A DNA stretch of 64,000 bases from Guillardia theta CCMP2712 (lineage: Eukaryota; Cryptophyceae; Pyrenomonadales; Geminigeraceae), in assembly GCF_000315625.1 (NCBI RefSeq), contig NW_005434638.1:46107-110106 (forward strand). Reading direction: 5' to 3'. The notes beneath the pieces were generated by a model that was given only the letters and a program-made list of their open reading frames with translations, ran no database searches and had not been told where the DNA came from. Every line of letters starts with the position of its first letter. The stretch's first letter is position 1. The position numbers and the translations under genes are program-made. Positions 9,055 to 20,352 of the stretch are shown here, piece by piece.

Positions 9055-10348
9055 GTTTCCGGCTGTTGCAGCACAAACTAGAGCCGCTGGAAATGCTCTG
9101 CATTCAAAGTCAGTGTGAAACGAGAAGAGGCAGGTGGGGAGGGGGGAGAGGATGACAGAAATGGTTCACAGGATGAGATCAAAGAGAGCTGTGAGTCGCT
9201 CGACTCCTCGGGGATCAGGACAGGACTGAAGCATGTAAAATCACAAACTGTAGGCGAGGCCGACAAACAGTCCTATCATCGCAACAAAGTGGTGGGGGGA
9301 TGGCAGTTGGAAACTCTCAACGTCCTTAAGTTGTTGAGAGGTGAGAGCAGGTGTGAGGCATGAAATGGTTCAGTCGTGATGCAAAGCCTTGCTGCTTAGG
9401 TGCCGGTGCAAGTATTGTAGCTGCTAGAAGGCAAGCAAGCAAGGTCGGGCAAGAACTGAGTTCGCCAAGGAGGGAGATGACTGGAAGGAGGAGCAGGAAC
9501 GAGCAGGTGACTTTCTCACTAGACAGGTAAGGGCAGTGAGGGAGGCAGAGGCGAGGGAGGGTGGAAGAGTCGAGGGAGGGAGGGAGGAGGAGGAGGAGGA
9601 GATGGGGAGGGGTTGGTTGGGGTTGAATTTCCTTCAACCCTTTAGGGATCCCTTGAGCCATGTGGGGTAGGGTGAGCAAGTGGTAGGATTTGTGAGGGTG
9701 GGGTGATGTCAAATGACCGGTAGAAATGCTAATTTCACTACTGAATATGATTCAAATTACAGGGTAGGGTACAACTTCATAGGGTAGCAATCAATTCAAA
9801 TATATTGTGGGATGGGGGTAGTAAACAATGGGTGGCATCTTGCTACATCCGGGGGTAGGGTAGTCTCACCCGCACTCCATTACCCTCTAATTATGGGAAA
9901 TATTGTTGGTATTTGGTGGGTGGGGGTCATCAAAATCGCTGCAACTACGGGTAGGAGTGAATTCCAGTGTGAAGGTCAGGACGCTGAGTGGTAGGGGTAG
10001 TAAGTCTAGAAATGAGGGGTCATTGGCATATTTGAGTACCCCTGGTTTGTAGTCAATTCACAGAATTAGAGTAGGTGGGGTCAGCCGTTCAAGGAATAGC
10101 GACCGACCGCATCCCCGCATTGACCGTGCTTGTCATGTCCAGGCCTGCCTCAGATGTGTCGGCCCGGAAGGCCCGGCCGGGTCCGGCGTTTACCATCATT
10201 GTCACTGAGAGTTTCTGATCAGGTCCGCCTCAGCCCCCGGCACATGATGCTCTATAACGGAAGGTCTCTCCCATGTAACGGTCCATCATAACGTTTTAAC
10301 GGTTATGTGTTTTTTTTTCCTCGGGCACGAGCGCGTGAGAGCGAAAGC
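9055..10348. other. Intergenic region with GGGTAGGG and GC-rich modules
   Basis: No convincing gene. The region from 9060 to 9600 is AG-rich. From about 9600 to 10080 there are repeated G-tract words (GGGTAGGG, GGTAGGGTAC, GGGGGTAG, GGGGTCA). From 10085 to 10260 there is a GC-rich island with GGCCCGGAAGGCCCGGCCGGG flanked by TGTCACTGAGAG. Short minus-strand frames at 9326-9712 look like chance translations of repeat sequence. Confidence 0.5.
10305..10348 (+). promoter_or_regulatory. Possible pyrimidine-rich 5' UTR start of RPS18
   Basis: A T8-CCTC tract (TTTTTTTTCCTCGGGC) lies 30-45 bases before the isolated RPS18 start codon. Ribosomal protein mRNAs of many eukaryotes begin with a terminal oligopyrimidine tract. 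Whether transcription starts here cannot be told from sequence. Confidence 0.3.
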
Positions 10349-10386
10349 ATGGTAAGTGAACGTGCGGGCATGCGGTGATGGCGGGG

Positions 10387-10422
<36 letters not shown>

Positions 10423-11614
10423 ATCTTGAAGAGAGACAGTTGGAGGGTGAGAGGAATGGAAGATGGCAGCAGGTAGAATAATAGAATCCTCATACTTGTT
10501 GATGTTTCCGAGCTGATGTATGCAGAGTACAGTGGTGAGATGGGTGTTGGCAGCAAGTGAGTGATGGATCAGAGAATGAAGAAGGGTGATTTTGATACAA
10601 GTCATCGAGATCTAGCAGGGGTAAGGAGAATGAATCCTGTGAGAAGAGAACGGTCCAGACTGGCACATCATTCTGAACAAGTAATGAAACATGCGAGTTG
10701 AGAACGAGATGTCTGTTGTTGAGGATAGAAAGGAAGAGCGAGAGCAGTGTATGAGAATGTAAGGATAGAAGCCATTTGTTTGGTGGGTCTGTTATTTGTA
10801 TGGTGATATTGTTGTTTGTTGAAAATGATCTGTGATGTACCATCTACGTGGCGGAAGTAAGAACTCTGTCAAGTAGTCAGGCACGCAGGAGGGAAGTGGA
10901 GAGTAGTTGGCAGTGCTCAATATTGGAGAACAGTTGGGAGAGCAAGAGAAGGGTATGTTCCAGTTGTGACGTGGGAATTCTCATTATGTCAAAAGATGTT
11001 TCGTGTGTGAATTCGCTCCCTCGGTCTGCATGGCTCCTGTGTTGAGTTGTAGTCTCTAATGATGTTGGTGTCTGTGGAGGAGATGTACACATGCTCTGTG
11101 CCTTGTGGCAGGAGGATCTCTCTTTCATACCTGACGCTCTTCCGTGCAGTCTCTTACCATCAAGGACGGTGGAGACTTCCAGCACATCTTGCGTATCTTG
11201 GGTACGAACATCGATGGGAAGCAGAAGGTCATGTACGCCATGACCTCTGTCAAGGGTATCGGTCGCCGTTTCTCCAACATCGTCTGCAAGAAGGCTGACG
11301 TCGACATGGACAAGCGTGCCGGCGAGCTCACGCAGAAGGAGATGGACGACCTGGTGACTGTGATCCAAGTCCCCCACGAGTTCAAGATCCCCGCCTGGAT
11401 GCTCAACAGGAGAAAGGACTTCAAGGACGGCAAGACCTCCCAGCTCTCCTCCAACCAGATCGACCAGAAGATGCGTGACGACCTTGAGCGCCTCAAGAAG
11501 ATCAAGAACCACAGGGGACTCAGGCACTACTGGGGCCTCCGCGTTCGCGGTCAGCACACCAAGACCACTGGCCGCCGCGGCAAGACCGTCGGTGTGTCGA
11601 AGAAGAAGGGATAA
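10349..11614 (+). CDS. RPS18: 40S ribosomal protein S18 (uS13)
   Basis: The protein is a component of the small-subunit head that contacts the P-site tRNA and bridges to the large subunit. Exon 2 (11150-11614) encodes [20 protein letters not shown] through [23 protein letters not shown]-type [31 protein letters not shown] and [14 protein letters not shown]. It aligns over its whole length with animal RPS18, whose mature N-terminus is MSL. No ATG precedes SLT in frame near the acceptor GTGCAG|TCTCTT. The best source is the ATG at 10349-10351, immediately followed by a perfect donor, ATG|GTAAGTG. That gives a coding exon of one codon and a 798-nt intron. The joined protein is about 153 residues, the family length. 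The exon 1 choice is an inference from splice quality and phase. Confidence 0.93.
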
Positions 11615-11756
11615 ACTTAACGCTCCATGTACGAACCTTGATGAAATCTATGATCGCATCCGACCAACCTGTCCCATGTTGTGTGCGCACTTGTCTTCTT
11701 GTCATGGTGGGAGGGAGGGGGAAAGGAGGAGGGAGAGTGGGACCGACGGGTTTATT

Positions 11757-12143
11757 TCATCCTCTCCTCTTACTCAAGCGCCATGAATCCTTCTCCTCAA
11801 AGCGGTTGTAGAGCGGCTCGATCTTCTCTTGCCTCTTCCTCTTGGAAAGCTTGGTGGGGTCGCCCGCCCGGTAGTATCTGCGATTAATCAGTCCCAGCAC
11901 TGCAGTCCAGCCTCTCCTTGTCTTTGCGCCCTCCACCCTTCTTCCCCCTTCTCCTCTTTCTCCCTTCTACAACTCCCTTCTCCTCGACGTCGCATGCACC
12001 TCCTCCGTCTCACCTTGGCGCCACCTCGACCAGCCACTTGGCCTCGATCTGAATGATGTTGCGCATGTACTGCGAGCAAGTGAGCAATTGAAGGAAGAGA
12101 AGATGAGGATAGATCAGAAGGAAATGAAAAGAACTTGTGAATG

Positions 12144-12184
<41 letters not shown>

Positions 12185-15100
12185 AAGGAGTAGGAGCAGC
12201 ACCTCTTTGGTGGTGGTGACCAGCTCGTGGTAAATGACCATCTCCGGGTTCTTGTTGAAAAGGGCGGAGGAGGGATGGANNNNNNNNNNNNNNNNNNNNN
12301 NNNNNNNNNNNNNNNNNNNNNNNNNNNNNNNNNNNNNNNNNNNNNNNNNNNNNNNNNNNNNNNNNNNNNNNNNNNNNNNGCTCACCGTCATGGTTGTCAT
12401 CGTGCACACGAGCAGAGACACGAGAAAACGAGTGGAGGAGTGGGGAAGGGGAAGGGGGAAGGGGGAGGAGGAGGAGGAGGAGGAGGAAAGGATACCTCCT
12501 GCGGATCCTTCTTGGCTGCATGATGGAAGAAGCCGCTGACGATGGCTTTACGGACTTTGTTCCAGTTCTTGCCAGCGCTGACGATGTCGAGCTTGTGACG
12601 ATCCATGATCTGCAGGATCTGCTTGCGCACGTCCTGAGCTCGACGAAGGGAGCGAGCGTGCAGGAAGTTTTCGTAGCACCAGGGGTTACTGAACTTGTTT
12701 CTCTTCCAGGCCTCGTAGACATTGAGTAGCATCAGGTGATCTCCTTCCGGGCAGTAGAACTTGGACTTCTTCTGGTCTGCCTCCGCCGCCTTGTCCTTGG
12801 GGCGGTAGAAGAGCGTCTCCACCGAGAGCATGGCGACAATGGTCAGGATCTCCTCGGCGCAGGAGAGGTCGACGGCTGCGAGGAGGATCTGCAGGGGGGG
12901 CGAGTGAGTTGCAAGAGGAAAGAAAAGCACTAACGGTCACCTTGGACAGCGTTGGATCCAGGGGAAACTCCGCCATCCTCCTTCCAAGGCGGGTCAGCAG
13001 CCCTTCCTCGTCTAAGGCTCCAAGGGCGTATAGAGTCTCCATAGCGTGGACGAGGGTCTGGATAGGAGGAGGATCCATGAAGTCGAAGTGTATGATGTCG
13101 TTAATACCCATTGCCTGTCAAACTGATCAAACCCCGCCGCAAGATTGAGAAAGCAGGGCGAAATGCAAGACAGCCATCAGGGACTCGCGGGAGGGGGAGG
13201 GGAAAACTCAAAAACAGTCAAGAGGAGGGTCAGAAGCAACACAGAGAGGACTGTGCGAGCAGCAAGCAAGGGAGAGCCGATAGTCAGAGCAAGGAGTCGA
13301 AGGGTTACCTTGAGCTGTAGGACGGTATTGCCGAGGTTGGCTCGCTGGATCTCAGGGACAGACATCGGCATCATCTCTGACTTGAACGCGTTCTCAGTGT
13401 AGAGACGGTAGCACTTTCCCGGCCCCGTCCTGCCTGCTCGCCCTGCCCTCTGCTTTGCCGAGGCCTGTGAGATGGGGGCGACGACGAGGGCGTCGACTCC
13501 AGTCTTGGGGTTGAAGACTTTCTGCTTGGCGAAGCCGGGATCAACAACGTAGAAGATGCCGTCTATGGTGAGAGAGGCCTCGGCGATGTTGGTGGCAACG
13601 ATGACCTTGCGCTCTCCGATGGGGGTGGGATCGAAGATTCTTGTCTGCATCTCACTGGGGAGCGTCGAGTAGACGGGGAAGATGTTGAGCTTGGGGGCGA
13701 GCTTTCCCAGGGACTTCATGCGCTCGAAGAGAATTTGGCAGGCCGTGTCAATCTCCTCCTGACCCGTGAGGAAGAGCAGAATGTCACCTGGAGGTTCTGC
13801 AAGGTGAATTTGCATGACAGTGATAAGGGCAGCGTCAAGGTAGTCAGACTCGGGGGCCTTGGTGTACAGGACCTCGACGGGGAAGGTTCGACCAGGGACC
13901 GTGAAGACGGGGCACTTATTGAAGTACTCGGAGTACTTCTCGGCCTCCATGGTGGCTGACGTGACGATGAGCTTGAGCGACGGCCTCTTCATCGCAGCCT
14001 TTTTCATTAAAGAGAAGAGCACGTCGGTATGAATCGTCCGTTCGTGCGCCTCGTCCAGCATAATCACGCTGTAGCCCGACACCTCCGTATCGATCAAGCA
14101 CTCACGGAGGAGCATACCGTCTGTCATGTACTTGATCACGGTCTCAGGGGACGTGCAATCTTCGAAACGGATGGTGTAGCCGACCTCCTGGCCCAACCTG
14201 CACCCGAACTCCTCGGCCACGCGCTTGGAGACTGACATGGCTGCAACACGACGAGGCTGTGTGATGCCAATCTTCCCCCTGGTGGTATAACCAGCTTCTG
14301 CCAGATATTGCGGCATCTGTGTCGTCTTTCCTGACCCGGTCTCTCCAATGACAATCAGGATCTGGTGGTCCTTCATTGACTGCAAGAACGCATCGCGGAA
14401 GTGGAAGATGGGAAGTGACTCCCGCTGCTGCTTGATCGTCTGGTTGGTCTGCCTGTACCCCGTTGACGTTCCTCCTCCTCCCATCGTCTGCGATCTCCAC
14501 TCCTCAATCTCTGGAGGAGCAGCACCAATACCTGCCAACTCCTGGGAAAGCATTCGTTCTCCCGGGGCTGCGAGAGGGTCAGCCCAGGTCCTCCCGAGAT
14601 CTTTTGGAGCTGACTCCATGAGCGCTCGCTGCTGCTGCTCACGAAGCTCTCTCCTCTCCTTAGCGAGGGCTGACTGCGTCAAGGCAGCTCTCTGAAGGGA
14701 ACCATCAGGGTTCTTGACGACCTTGATTGGGGAGAGGTTCAGACTCATCCTCGTTTGCCCCTTCAAGAACTCTGGCTCGTCATCGTTCAACTCAATCTCG
14801 AGCTCTTCCCCTTCCTCCTCCTTCCCATGCGCCAGCAGCCCCGTCTCTTCATCGTACGTCGGGTACTCCTCCACGCTGAGCACGCCGGAAGCAATCAGCT
14901 GTTGCGCCTCCCACAGATCCGGGGACGCCAGCCTCTTGGTCACCCTCCTCGGGCCAGCATCGCGGTCCTCAGCGTGAATGGGTACACCAGACACGTTCTC
15001 TTCGATCGGCTTGGAAGGATTGGACCTCTGGTTCTGCGTCATGGAGGTCATCGGAGCGAGATCTCGCCCAGTGGTTTGATCGACGTCCCTCATGGTCAGC

Positions 15101-15951
15101 GACATCTTGTTGTCCGTCATGGACAGGACCTTGACCCACACCTGGTTGTCGACGTCAGGGTGCTCAACGCAGAAAGGAACACAAAGTTTCTCACCGCATC
15201 GCCACGTCTGAAGGCGTCCTTCCCGCTGATGATACGGCCTTTCCCTGCGATCTGCGAGATATGTAGGAGTCCTTCCTTGCGCCCGAACTGATCTAACTGT
15301 ACAAAAACACCAAAGTCCATCGTGTTTGACACTCGCCCCCGGTAAACAGCATATATCTGTGGTTCTGACGGTCGAGGCGGAGGAGGATTTCCTCTTCGTC
15401 CGTCCCTATCATACCTATCATCACGGTATCTATCATCGTAGTCTCTAGAATCTCTTCTCTTGTAACTATCCCTTCCCCGCGACCGCGACCGCGACCGCGA
15501 GCGTTCCCTCGTTCGCTCCTTGTCCTCGTTCTTTGCCTTGTCGGGTCGCTCTTTCGGGGGAGACGGCGAAAAGCGGACTGGTGCTGTGTCAGGGATCGCG
15601 AGGCCGGGAAACTTTTCCTGTTTGGCCGAGGTGTCCCCCGTACTTCCATTGGTGCTCGTCGTAGTCACCTTCTTCTTGGGCTTCATGCGCAGTATGAGGG
15701 AGTAGAGACTCGAAACAAACGAGTCCGGGAACTCAGCTCCATTCTCCTCCAACGCCCTCTGGAACTTCTGCAGGTCGCTGTTCTCCTCCGCCAGGTTGAT
15801 GATGAACTCCGCCAGTGTCTTGTCCCCCACCCCGACATGATTCTCGAGCTCAGTACAGACCTGTGCAAGTCGTCAGCGAGCGCATACTCCTGCCTCCAAG
15901 TCCCTCTGTCGTCACCTTGGAAACCAAGGACAGGTACTGGAGCTTTTCCAT
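11757..15951 (-). CDS. DHX8: DEAH-box splicing helicase DHX8/PRP22 (interrupted by a gap)
   Basis: DHX8/PRP22 releases mRNA from the spliceosome. Exon 1 (15951-15916) is [12 protein letters not shown]. Exon 2 (15860-15195) holds the N-terminal helical region, an RS/RD-rich stretch ([13 protein letters not shown]) and the S1 domain ([18 protein letters not shown]). Exon 3 (15141-13309) contains the helicase core: [24 protein letters not shown], and [12 protein letters not shown]. Exon 4 (13114 to about 12951) has FDFMDPPP and the winged-helix region. Exon 5 (from 12882) has FYRPKDK and NPWCYENF through AAKKDPQE. After the 100-N gap come [20 protein letters not shown], an exon [18 protein letters not shown], and a last exon ending [14 protein letters not shown] and TGA at 11757. 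The order and content match human DHX8 from end to end. Only the short piece around the gap (TLIDQQ region in human) is missing. The gene is convergent with RPS18, 142 bases away. Confidence 0.96.
12280..12379. other. Assembly gap (100 N) inside DHX8
   Basis: Exactly 100 N indicates a gap of unknown size. It removes the exon part between KDPQE and HPSSALF of the helicase C-terminal domain. Flanking CT-rich intron sequence probably caused the gap. Confidence 0.95.
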
Positions 15952-17572
15952 GACCACGGTCGTAGAACAGGACTCCTCCTGCCGCCTGAGGTCAATCATA
16001 ACAGCAACAACGCATTCAGCCATGAGAAGATTTTAACGAGATCTCAAGATATCAAGCATGGGACAAGCAGAGAGAGGAGACACTGGAGAACTAGCGAGTG
16101 AACCAAATGAGCATTGCAGAATAAAGAACGAGGATGGTAATGGCTGAGCGGCAGGTAGCCATGGTGAGTTGAGGTCAATCCCTGGAACACATTTCTAGAT
16201 TGAAATAATCGCATAGTGAGGAAGAACAATATCGCTGTTCACGCGCTGAGACTGAGACTAGAGAATAAACACAACTCAACAATGTGATGTGAACGAGGGG
16301 AAGGGATAAAAAACAAGTTCTCCGATCCGAGGGAGACAGAGGGAGAGGAGGAGCAGGGAGGGAGGGACCGAGACTCTCATCGTGTGATCCTGCTCATAAG
16401 TGAGGTGGTAAGACTTGATCGCCATGGGCGGCGACAGCGAGTACGGGATAGCATGTGCGCGCATTGCGCTGCAGTGGCAGGGTCCGGGGGAAGGGAATAG
16501 GAAGAAGGGGTGAGGTAGTATCACCCACCCCTTCCATATCAGCGATATATGGTAGAAATTGGGGGTATTTCGAAACTCAGGATGGGATGAAGTAGGGTAG
16601 GGTAATAAATGATTTAGCTGAATTGGTAAAATTTCAGGAGTGTCTTCAGCCAATGAACCAAACATGGTAACCTCCACCCTCTTGATAGATCACCCCACCT
16701 ACACTTTCCCACCATATTTGAGTCAAATAGACTAGATTATGGGGGTGCTTCTTATACCCCTACCTCCCATTGAATTGAGCTTCAAATTTGTCCAAACAAT
16801 TGACACTATCCTACCCTACACGTATTTTTGGGTAGACACCGGGTACTAGCTAATGAAAATGTACATGATAGTACCGGTTGTCATAGTACCCCCACCACTC
16901 CACATTCCTTTGCCCGATGTCCTCCCATGTTTGTTTCTTGTTCGCCAAAGTATGGCAGGCGGTGGGAGAGCGCAGAGGCAGAGACGAAGGAGGGGAGAGA
17001 GGAGATGCAAAGGGATGCAGGAAGGTGATGGGGGGGGGGAGGAGGAAAGGGAAGTGTGGGAGTAGACCTGAAATATAGGAAAGGAAGAAAAAATGAAAGG
17101 AATTGATAAGTGCACAAGGTTGAATGGGCCAGACAGATAGCGGAGAGGCAGAGCTAAAGGAGGAGATGGAGGAGAGGGACTGGGACACTTGAATTAGGCC
17201 GGGATGGCGGGGAGAGTTGTAGCAAGAGGCCTCGGTAAAGGCGACATTGCCGGGGCAACATGAAAACGAGGAGAGAGGGAGTTTCAGTCCCTTAGGAAGC
17301 GACGAACTTGAGGAGTTGGCAATGAATGAATGAGTTGCATTGATGAGAAACCCATAGCATTGGAATTTTACCCTTCGCGCGGCTCCCTCCTCCTGAGACT
17401 AGTGCAGGTCTGTGATTGTGGGTGGATGGGAGATGTGCGCCAAACACGAGATGGTCAACGAGATGGTCTCGCGCTTGAACTGTGGCGAACATCTGTCGGA
17501 AGTGAAGATGCCAGGTGCGAACCAGCCAGAGGTTGGCATGCAGACTTCCCTGACTGCTCAAGGCAGGTTGTC
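15952..17572. other. Intergenic region upstream of DHX8 and the LRR gene
   Basis: The two flanking genes diverge from this region. No reliable coding sequence is seen, although 5' exons of the LRR gene may lie near 17400-17570. From about 16500 to 16860 there are G/C-tract words such as GGGTAGGGTAATAAATG, CACCCACCCC, CTACCCTACACG and GTACCCCCACCACTCC. The part from 16960 to 17290 is AG-rich. Confidence 0.45.
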
Positions 17573-19519
17573 TCATCGGGAAGACGGGGATAGCGCAAGT
17601 CGCTACCGCGATCCAGTCCAACCCTCACGTGCGCTACGTTGATCTGTCGAGCAATGGGCTGAATGAGTATGGCGCCACTCAAATCTCACAGGTTTGAAGT
17701 TTGACCCAGCTGTGTTGCTGCTGCAGCTGACAGCTGCCGACAGTTCCTCCGGGTCACCAACAGCCTCCGCTCTCTTTCGTTGGACGGTGAAGTCCCAGCA
17801 TGAGAGGTCTGGAATCTGTTCTTAGCTGATGTTGTATTGGACAGATAACTCTATCAAGACTGCTGGCGCCGAGGAGCTCAGCAAAGCGATCGAAACTAAC
17901 AGCAACCTGCACATCCTGCACCTGAGCTGCAACAGGATCGAAGATGCTGGTTGTAGGATGATTGCGCTTGCCCTGCGCAACAACAACTCCATCCATTCAC
18001 TGTATCTGGACAACAACAATGCTGGGGACGAGTTCGGGAAGGATATGGGCGTCACTCTGACGATGAACAGCACACTGAGGTTCCTCGACTTGTCGGACAA
18101 CGACATCAAAGCGACCGGCGCCATGGCACTTGCCAAGGCTCTTCAAAACAACTCGGTGGTGACGTCGATGAACATCAGCAGAAACAACATTGCAAACGAG
18201 GGTGCGACGGAGATCGCGCGCATGCTGCTGACCAACACGAGCTTGCAGCAGCTGCGCATGTCGTGGAACACTATCAATGATGGCGGAGCCCATGAGCTTG
18301 CGAAAGTGCTTTCAGAGAACAGCACTCTCAGGCTGTTTGACATCGCGGACAACCGGGTCAGCAGCGTAGGAGCTACAGAGCTCGCCAAGGCGCTGCGGGT
18401 AAACAACTCGATCACAGCCTTGCACCTGTCGGGGAACGGCATCGCAGGTCCTGGAGCGCAAGAGGTTGCGGCCGCGTTGCATGTGAACAAGAGTCTACAG
18501 GAGCTCTATCTTGCTTGGAACTGTATTGTAGAACATGGGGCTAAGGCACTGGCAGACGCTCTCTGCGAGAACACAACACTGACAACCCTGGACATGGGGG
18601 CCAACGGGATCGGGAAGGAGGGAGCGTCGCACATCGCGCGTGCCCTGACGCAAAACACAACTCTCAAGGTGCTGCACCTGCACGGCAACGTGCTGAAGGA
18701 GGAAGGGCCGAAGCAGATCGCCAAGGCGCTCCAGACCAACAAATTCTTGGAGTTCCTCGACCTCGATGGGAACGAGATAGGAGTGAACAACATCAAGGAG
18801 CTGGCAGAGTCCGTCAAGATCAACTGCTCGCTCCAGACCCTGAAGCTTGCAAGGAACAAAATCAACGACATTGGGGCATGGGAGCTAGCAGAGGCGCTGA
18901 AAATCAACCGCTCGCTCACGAAGCTGGACCTGACGAGGAACAACGTGGAAGAGACAGGGGCGACCGGGCTCAACGATTGCTTGCACATCAACAACACTCT
19001 GAGGGAGCTCCATCTGTCTTACAACAAGATTAAGGAGACCGGTGCCATGTCCATTGCACAGGCCATCAATGTAAATACGACACTCCACACTCTCCTAATT
19101 GCAGACAACGACATCCCGGATGCCGGGGCCATGAAGATCGCAGAGGCGCTCGCGGCCAACAGCACTATCCACACCCTGGACCTGCTGGGCAACACAATAT
19201 CCAAGAAGGTGGAGGAGCTGCTGGACCAGATCATGAGGAACACCAGCGCTTACGTCACCATCCCCACGGAGTTCCAGGTGAGGAGATTCGTCCTGCTGGG
19301 GGCCTGCTGAGAGATGCCATGCAGGTCGCCCTGTGCATGGGGTTGCATCCCAGGTTAGGAGCCGACCCCGACTGCTGCATCCGGATACTTGACGAGTCAC
19401 TGGTGATGATGGTACGGCCCGCTGCTGGAGTGATGGTGAGCTTTACTGACCCTCCTGCCTCTTGCTCTCAGGTGATTGAATGCTCGACGGTGGCCGCTCC
19501 TAGGAACTTCCAGTTCTGA
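17573..19519 (+). CDS. Leucine-rich-repeat (ribonuclease-inhibitor type, NLRC3-like) protein
   Basis: At least 16 repeats of 28 residues are visible. They follow the pattern LxxLxLSxNxIxxxGAxxIAxAL, for example TSLQQLRMSWNTINDGGAHE and RSLTKLDLTRNNVEETGATG. An N-terminal exon (about 17575-17693) gives GIAQVATAIQSNPHVRYVDL and ends ATQISQ. A short exon (17744-17786) gives FLRVTNSLRSLSLD. The long exon (17845-19277) carries the rest up to IPTEFQ. A terminal exon (19472-19519) gives VIECSTVAAPRNFQF and TGA. Phases join cleanly at all three junctions. Reading through the last donor would give a false end at 19310. No NACHT, kinase or membrane part is seen, so this looks like a stand-alone curved binding scaffold. 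The partner is unknown, and exons before 17573 are not resolved. Confidence 0.8.
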
Positions 19520-20352
19520 AGGCCCCGGCGGTCGGAGCCCGCATCCCGGACCCCGGACAATTCACATCCGGGTCATACTATGATAGTCTGCAACATTCCA
19601 TGGGGACTCAGGCCGAGTTGGCGTAGACGGCGGTTGGATATACGGTTATGTAGTATGATTAATACATGATGATCATCATTTTGTTGAAAGATGACTAAGT
19701 TGAAGGCCGGGCCGCGGTGCTCAGCTGCTAGCCTCAGTGCGTTCTGCTAGTGGCAGGTTCAGTAGACTCGATGATTCCTCTGGTCGTGACGGATCGCATG
19801 CCAGCCGTGCCAGTCAGATAGCACCGAGTTAACAAAACTCTCCCGGTGTAAATCACGATTTTTCGAGGCGGCCATGTAGTGACGGTGGGACGAAGAGGGG
19901 CCTTCCTAGCCCGGCCTTGTTAAGGTCCTCTCATGTCTGGATGCTCAGTGGGTTTCACATCCTAGCATACAGTCTATATCTCATGTGCTCCTCAATTCTC
20001 GTTTCGTGTGCATTAAACTGGCTCGGTCTTGAGCAAAAAGTGCACAAGTCTAACACTGTGACAAACTTGTGCTCCGTCAGGTCGCCATCCTGTCCTGAGC
20101 TCCTAGCGTCAGAACAGCCGTACTGGAGGAAGTCCCCGCAGTTGAACTTGAAAAATCAGCCGCGCCATCATCGGATCCGTTTCCGGCTCAGTGACTGAGG
20201 CTCCCGGCGCGGGGCCGCGGCCCGCCCGGGGCCCAAACCCAGTGAGGCGGACTTGAGATTCATCACACCCACCCAATCAGAGAGGACTAAAAAGTACGTG
20301 GAGGGTAGGGGTAGGGCTGAGTGTTGTCGCCAGAAATAGATCGCAGGGCGGC
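19520..20352. other. Intergenic region with two GC-rich islands
   Basis: No gene seen. GC-rich islands lie at 19515-19560 (GGCCCCGGCGGTCGGAGCCC) and 20160-20240 (GGCGCGGGGCCGCGGCCCGCC, preceded by GGCTCAGTGACTGAGG). A 15-base GAGGGTAGGGGTAGG stretch at about 20300 lies just before the MLO start. Confidence 0.5.

Noticed and set aside
9115-9363. 82-residue plus-strand ORF upstream of the TAGGG module
   Set aside because: No homology that I recognise, no splice support, and AG-rich composition.
19277-19310. LRR protein ending VRRFVLLGAC
   Set aside because: The CAG|GTGAGG donor and an in-phase acceptor at 19471 give a better terminal exon.
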